In this document: positions 14,642 through 19,021 of the stretch, piece after piece
Numbering within the stretch: position 1 is the first letter of the stretch
Layout: each line of letters opens with the position of its first letter
NCBI GenBank assembly: GCA_964461025.1
Contig: CAYWSE010000073.1
Span: forward strand, 1 to 19,021
Direction of reading: 5' to 3'
DNA: 19,021 bases
Source of the DNA: JAHBVL01 sp964461025
GTDB taxonomy: Bacteria > Chloroflexota > Chloroflexia > Thermomicrobiales > UBA6265
Translations under genes and position numbers: made by a program
The notes under the pieces: model-generated
The model's input: only the letters and a program-made list of their open reading frames with translations
Databases searched by the model: none
What the model was told of the DNA's origin: nothing

Positions 14642-16999
14642 ATGTCTGAGACTGGTCTTGCACAACTGGGTATCCTGATTCGCCGGTTCCGGATTGCGGC
14701 GGCGTTGAGTCAGGAGGAGCTGGCGGAGNNNNNNNNNNNNNNNNNNNNNNNNNNNNNNNNNNNNNNNNNNNNNNNNNNNNNNNNNNNNNNNNNNNNNNNN
14801 NNNNNNNNNNNNNNNNNNNNNNNNNNNNTTCACGCGGCGACGGAGGGGGCCGAAGCGAGTCAGACGCCCGTTGCCAGTGGGACGATCATCTCCGCGCTTC
14901 CGGCGTCGCCGAACCAGCTGATCGGTCGCGAGGCGCTGGTTGCGGACGTGGTGGGGCAGCTGGCTGGTGGCGAGGTGCGGATACTGACGCTGACTGGTCC
15001 GGGAGGAGTCGGCAAGACGCGCGTGGCGATCGAGGCGGCAACGGAGTTCGCGGAGCACACCGGAATACCAGCTGTCTTCGTTCCCCTGGCGTCCATCACC
15101 GATGCCTCTCTCCTGCCGGCGGCAGTTGCACGGACGCTGCAGTTGACGGGAAGCTCATCGTCGCCCGACACGCGGGTGATTCAGGCTCTGGCGTCGATGA
15201 CCATCCTGCTGGTTCTCGACAATTTCGAACATTTGCTCGATGCGGCGCCATTTATCGCCAGAATCAGCGACGGGGCGCCGGGCGTCACCCAGTTGATCAC
15301 CAGCCGGTCGCGGCTTCGGATGTCGCAAGAGCGAGAGCTGCGCGTTGCTCCGCTCGCGTTGCCCGACCGAGGCGCCAAAAGCGGCGAAATCGCCGGATCG
15401 GGAGCGGTGCGGTTGTTCATTGTCCGGGGAACCAGCAGCGTGGGGGATCCTGTTTCCGTTCATCGCGACCTGGAGACAGCCGCCGAAATCTGCCGGAGGC
15501 TGGATGGTTTGCCATTGGCCATCGAGCTGGCGGCGTCCAGATTACGTTTGATGTCGCCGGGAACCCTGCTCGAAATGCTCGAGATGCGTTTGCCGGTCTT
15601 GACGGGCGGACCGCGTGACCAACCAGCCCGGCAACAGTCGATGCGGGACGCCATCGGATGGAGTTATGACCTGCTCGAACCGCGTGGCCAAAAGCTCTTT
15701 CGCTGGCTGGCCGTCTATGCGGGCGGATTCTCTTCGCACGCCGTCAGCCACACGGGCATCGCCGCCGGGCTCGAAGCAGTCGCGTGTTTCGACGTGCTGG
15801 ATGAACTGCTGGACGGCGGATTGGTTCATCGGGTGAACGAAGCTGGAGGGGAACCACGATTCCGGATGCTGGAAACGATCCGCGAGTACGGACTCGAACA
15901 ACTTGCTGCTCGTGGCGAAGTAGATGATGCATGGATGGAATACGCTCGCTTCATGTTTGAGTATGTCGCGGATGGAGCGCCGATTCCGGTTGGGCCTATC
16001 GTCGACACAGTGTGGTATGACCGACTGTCGATTGAACACGACAATATTGTCGCGGCGTTCGACTGGCTGTGTCTGCAAGGGCATGCGTCGCTGGCGGTGC
16101 GTTTTTGCGCGGAGATTGGAGCCTATTGGGAGTTTCGCGGTCCATACCGGGACTACGCGGTTCGCATGCAGCGCGCTCTGAGTCTCGCGCCCCTGGTCGC
16201 GGACACGGACACGTTGAGTGCGCTGTATTGGGCGGCCGGACTTTCGATGTACGCGGGTGATTTCGACATTGCCAAAGCGTATGGCCTGGAATCGCTGCGT
16301 CTGGCCCGGGAGATTGGTGATGTGCGGGCAGAAGTGATCTCACTGGGATGCCTGGGCTGGAATGCCGAGCTTGCCGGCGACTGGCCGGAAGCGGCGAATC
16401 TGTTCGAGCAATCACTGGCGGGATGGAGATCCCTGGGTGAGCTGATTCCTCAGGGCAATACACTCATGCTCCTCGGTGGACATGCCTACATTCGGGGCGA
16501 ATACGCTAAAGCCAGAGAGCTGGAGGAGCAGGCGGCCGCGATCTTCGCGGGCAGAACCACGAATGACTGGCCCGCCTCAACCGAGTGGTATCTCGGTTTC
16601 ATTGATGTTGCGGAAGGCAAATGGCATGATGCGGCGGTTCGGTTTGCGCACTCACTCGAACTCTGGCTGACGGTTTCGTCGCGCACGCATCACTTCAAGC
16701 CGATCATTCACCTGGCGGATGTTGCGGCGGCGATTGGTGATTTTGAGACCGCGGCGACACTGGCTGGTTGCTGTGACCATCTGCTGGAGAGCACGGGAAC
16801 GGTTCCCTTCCCATTTGATGTTCCCGCCCGGGAAAGGGCCATCGCTCGAAGCCGGGAGGCGCTGGGGCAGGAGCGCTATAACGAGCTGGTTGTCGCGGCG
16901 AGATCGATGGAATCTGACGATTGGCTTCGGCTGGCTCAGCGCGTTGTCGAACGGACGAACGTCGCTCCTGCGTCCGCCGATGCCGGAGCTGGGCAATGA
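14642..16999 (+). CDS. XRE-HTH STAND ATPase-TPR regulator, array copy 3 (contains an assembly gap)
   Basis: The frame encodes 785 residues as assembled, 34 of them unknown because of a 100-N gap at 14729-14828. The first 29 residues give the start of the XRE domain (FRIAAALSQEELAE), and the recognition helix falls in the gap. The P-loop GPGGVGKT is at about 119-126 and Walker B is ILLVLDNFEHL. ITSRSRLRMSQERE, GLPLAIELAASRLR and SYDLL..LFRWLAVYAGGF follow in order, then a TPR-like half with WYLGFIDVAEGKWHDAAVRF that is closest to copy 4. It lies 12 nt after copy 2 with no clear Shine-Dalgarno. If the missing segment equals that of copy 2 (127 bp), the frame is kept and the true protein is about nine residues longer. 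Confidence 0.9.
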   Translation: MSETGLAQLGILIRRFRIAAALSQEELAEXXXXXXXXXXXXXXXXXXXXXXXXXXXXXXXXXXHAATEGAEASQTPVASGTIISALPASPNQLIGREALVADVVGQLAGGEVRILTLTGPGGVGKTRVAIEAATEFAEHTGIPAVFVPLASITDASLLPAAVARTLQLTGSSSSPDTRVIQALASMTILLVLDNFEHLLDAAPFIARISDGAPGVTQLITSRSRLRMSQERELRVAPLALPDRGAKSGEIAGSGAVRLFIVRGTSSVGDPVSVHRDLETAAEICRRLDGLPLAIELAASRLRLMSPGTLLEMLEMRLPVLTGGPRDQPARQQSMRDAIGWSYDLLEPRGQKLFRWLAVYAGGFSSHAVSHTGIAAGLEAVACFDVLDELLDGGLVHRVNEAGGEPRFRMLETIREYGLEQLAARGEVDDAWMEYARFMFEYVADGAPIPVGPIVDTVWYDRLSIEHDNIVAAFDWLCLQGHASLAVRFCAEIGAYWEFRGPYRDYAVRMQRALSLAPLVADTDTLSALYWAAGLSMYAGDFDIAKAYGLESLRLAREIGDVRAEVISLGCLGWNAELAGDWPEAANLFEQSLAGWRSLGELIPQGNTLMLLGGHAYIRGEYAKARELEEQAAAIFAGRTTNDWPASTEWYLGFIDVAEGKWHDAAVRFAHSLELWLTVSSRTHHFKPIIHLADVAAAIGDFETAATLAGCCDHLLESTGTVPFPFDVPARERAIARSREALGQERYNELVVAARSMESDDWLRLAQRVVERTNVAPASADAGAGQ
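14659..15091 (+). repeat. Near-identical tract shared by array copies 2 and 3 (copy 3 side)
   Basis: This is the counterpart of 12244-12703, interrupted by the 100-N gap. The coordinate offset is 2415 before the gap and 2388 after it, so 27 bp would be missing if the copies are collinear. Confidence 0.8.
14729..14828. other. Assembly gap of 100 N
   Basis: Exactly 100 undetermined bases, the conventional placeholder for a gap of unknown size. It lies inside the segment most similar to copy 2, where a short-read assembly would be expected to break. Confidence 0.99.
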
Positions 17000-19021
17000 G
17001 CGGCACGGCGCCACAGCAGCTCGGACAGCTGGTGCGGCGATTGCGACTGGCGGCAGCGTTCAGCCAGGAGGAGCTGGCCGAGCGGTCATCGGTCAGTGTG
17101 CGGACGATCAGCGATCTGGAGCGAGGAGTTCGGGAGACCGCTCGCCTGGAGACGGTGCGCCTGCTGGCGGAAAGCCTGGAGTTGACGCCGGCAGACCGCG
17201 AGATGTTGATCGGTGCCGCGACCGCTGGCATTGCCGATCACGCACTACTGCGTCATGGTGATGACGTCAGGTCGAAACTTCCTGAGGCACCGAATCCGCT
17301 GATAGGCCGAAGCACATTGGTCGAAGCGATTGTGTCGCTGGTCGAGCAAGACAAGGTTCGGGTGCTGACGCTGACCGGTTCCGGGGGTGTCGGCAAGACG
17401 CGTGTGGCCATCGAGGCGGCATCCCAGCTGGCCCTACAAATGGAAATGCCGGCCGTCTTTGTTTCGCTTGCGCCAGTTTCTGATGCGGCGCTCGTGCCGG
17501 TGGCGGTCGCTCACGCACTTGGCGCCTCGACTGGTTCGGCGTCGCCTGAGGAGCAGGTTGTCAGGCACCTGTCGCGGCGCACGATGCTGCTCGTTCTCGA
17601 CAATCTCGAGCACGTGCTGGGCGCGGCGTCGTTCATCGCCAGACTGGGTGAGGAGGCCCCGGGTGTTTCGATATTGGCGACGAGCCGGGCGCGACTTCAT
17701 ATCTCCTGTGAACAGGAATTTCCCATTCCACCGCTTGCGCTGCCAGACGCACGGGCGAGTGATGACGAGATACGCGGCGCCGGGTCCGTACGACTTTTTG
17801 CAGAGCGGGCTGCCGCGGCGACCGGTCAACCGGGGATCACGCGAGAGCAGACGGTTGTTGTTGCGGAGATTTGCCGGAGACTGGAGGGTCTGCCGCTTGG
17901 ACTTGAGCTGGCGGCATCGCGACTGCGGGTAATGTCGCCGTCGATGCTCCTGGCCATGCTCGATCTTCGCTTGCCGGTGCTGACAGGCGGAACTCGCGAT
18001 CAACCGCTCCGCCAGCAATCGATGCGAGCAACGATCGGCTGGAGTTACGGACTGCTCGATCCGCATGCGCAAACGCTCTTTCGGTGGCTGGCGGTCTATG
18101 TCGACGGATTCACATCCGGCGCTGCGGCTCATACTGGTCGTGGTCTTGGACGCGACGCCGTGGAGACGTTCGATTCGCTGGAGCAGTTGCTGGAGAGCAG
18201 CCTCGTGGAGCGCATCGTCGTCGGCGATCAAGAACCGCGCTTCCGGATGTTGGAAACGATTCGGGAGTATGGGATCGAGCGACTGAGGGACCATGGCGAG
18301 CAGGTCGATGCGCACATGGCGTACGCTCAGTTCATCTACGATGTCGTCGCTGTTGGGGCCCCATTGCCAGGTGGTGAGCTCGACCCCGCCTGGTTCGCCC
18401 GTGTTGAACGTCATGATGCGAATGTCATGGCCGCCTTTGACTGGTTGTGCCATGCCGAACGGGCGGAATTGGCCGTTGCGTTTTGTGCCGTGATCGGGAT
18501 GTACTGGGAATATCGGGGGCCATGGCGGGTGGTCGCGGAGCGCATGAGGCGTGCGATGAGTCTGGCGCCGCTGGCTCCGTCGCTGACGACAACGAGAGCG
18601 CTCTACTTCACGGCTGGCATCCTGATGGGCGCCGGTGAATACGCGGTCGCGAGAGAACTGGGAGATACCGCCCTGCGAATGTCTCGCGATCTGGGCGACC
18701 GGCGCGCAGTGGCGTATTCGCTCGGAACGCTTGGATGGAACGCCGAGCTGCAAGAAGAGTGGTCCGAGGCGAGCAAGTACTTCGAGCAGGCACTCTCCAT
18801 ATGGCAAGAGCTTGGCGAACGAGGCACGCAGGGTCAGATGTTGATGTTTCTTGGCGGACACGCGTACGTCAGGAGGGACTATGTTGAAGCCAGGAAACTC
18901 CAGGAAGCAGCGGCTTCTATTTTTCGTGGCAGCGCTTCGGCTGTTGACTATCTGGCCGTGACGGAGCAGCGTCTCGGATGCATTGACGCTGCCGAACAGC
19001 GCTGGCATGACGCGGCGGCGA
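16996..19021 (+). CDS. XRE-HTH STAND ATPase-TPR regulator, array copy 4 (3' end outside the window)
   Basis: An open frame of 675 codons starts at the ATG at 16996, overlaps the copy 3 stop codon as ATGA, and is still open at the right edge. GGAG lies seven bases upstream. The XRE domain contains SQEELAERSSVSVRTISDLE (23-42). The P-loop is GSGGVGKT (128-135), with Ser where the other copies have Pro, still a valid Walker A. Walker B is MLLVLDNLEHVL. ILATSRARLHIS, GLPLGLELAASRLR and SYGLL..LFRWLAVYVDGF follow, then TPR-like repeats (LGTLGWNAELQEEWSEASKY, LGGHAYVRRDYVEARKL). By analogy with its neighbours about 110-130 residues are missing. The C-terminal half is most like copy 3. Function and ligand are unknown; being last visible, it may not be the end of the array. 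Confidence 0.92.
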   Translation, partial: MSGTAPQQLGQLVRRLRLAAAFSQEELAERSSVSVRTISDLERGVRETARLETVRLLAESLELTPADREMLIGAATAGIADHALLRHGDDVRSKLPEAPNPLIGRSTLVEAIVSLVEQDKVRVLTLTGSGGVGKTRVAIEAASQLALQMEMPAVFVSLAPVSDAALVPVAVAHALGASTGSASPEEQVVRHLSRRTMLLVLDNLEHVLGAASFIARLGEEAPGVSILATSRARLHISCEQEFPIPPLALPDARASDDEIRGAGSVRLFAERAAAATGQPGITREQTVVVAEICRRLEGLPLGLELAASRLRVMSPSMLLAMLDLRLPVLTGGTRDQPLRQQSMRATIGWSYGLLDPHAQTLFRWLAVYVDGFTSGAAAHTGRGLGRDAVETFDSLEQLLESSLVERIVVGDQEPRFRMLETIREYGIERLRDHGEQVDAHMAYAQFIYDVVAVGAPLPGGELDPAWFARVERHDANVMAAFDWLCHAERAELAVAFCAVIGMYWEYRGPWRVVAERMRRAMSLAPLAPSLTTTRALYFTAGILMGAGEYAVARELGDTALRMSRDLGDRRAVAYSLGTLGWNAELQEEWSEASKYFEQALSIWQELGERGTQGQMLMFLGGHAYVRRDYVEARKLQEAAASIFRGSASAVDYLAVTEQRLGCIDAAEQRWHDAAA

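Noticed and set aside
17434..19008. A 524-codon open frame on the minus strand
   Set aside because: It lies wholly antisense to array copy 4, whose own frame is open with clear XRE, P-loop and TPR motifs. The antisense product has no recognisable domain and reflects high GC content.
9780..19021. Antiphage STAND (Avs-like) defence cluster
   Set aside because: All visible proteins carry DNA-binding HTH domains in place of nuclease, protease or membrane effectors, and there are no neighbouring defence genes.

Overview
This is a high-GC bacterial chromosomal window with no phage, transposase or defence gene that I can recognise. The gene families point to Chloroflexota, perhaps a Thermomicrobia-like lineage: several large STAND-ATPase/TPR regulators with LuxR or XRE DNA-binding domains, a compact rpmH-rnpA-yidD locus, and dispersed repeats of a kind I associate with that phylum. 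This placement is recognition only and has not been tested.

Left part (1-3708, minus strand): an apparent catabolic group transcribed leftward. A cytosine-deaminase-like amidohydrolase comes first, then 25 bp later a 6-phosphogluconolactonase-like beta-propeller protein, then after 273 bp a Gfo/Idh/MocA dehydrogenase that runs off the left edge. Diverging from it across 230 bp is a 793-residue STAND ATPase-TPR regulator with a C-terminal LuxR helix-turn-helix (3939-6320). It is followed by a small SRPBCC/AHSA1 protein (6357-6860).

Middle (6861-8621): a repeat-rich stretch around the core genes rpmH (7547-7714), rnpA (7883-8260) and yidD (8260-8475). rpmH is flanked on both sides by arrays of 7-bp repeats in inverted orientation. 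A perfect seven-copy 7-bp array sits just before rnpA, in frame with it. Two dispersed repeats with a shared 10-bp core, a run of hairpins at 6945-7093, and imperfect 25-bp direct repeats behind yidD account for most of the remaining non-coding DNA. yidC does not follow yidD.

Right part (8622-19021): a secreted or lipid-anchored-looking alpha/beta hydrolase on the minus strand diverges from a rightward, apparently co-transcribed array of four paralogous regulators. Each has an N-terminal XRE helix-turn-helix, a STAND/NB-ARC-like ATPase and a TPR-like C-terminal half. The fourth is cut by the right edge. Gene spacings are 8 nt, 12 nt and an ATGA overlap. The DNA-reading helix is nearly invariant where it is visible (copies 1, 2 and 4), while the ATPase and sensor halves have diverged. 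Copies 2 and 3 share a tract about 95% identical near their 5' ends, suggesting recent recombination, and a 100-N assembly gap lies inside it. A perfect 9-bp-arm palindrome just upstream of the array is a candidate common operator. The most interesting element is this sensor array: several different sensor modules apparently wired to one DNA target.
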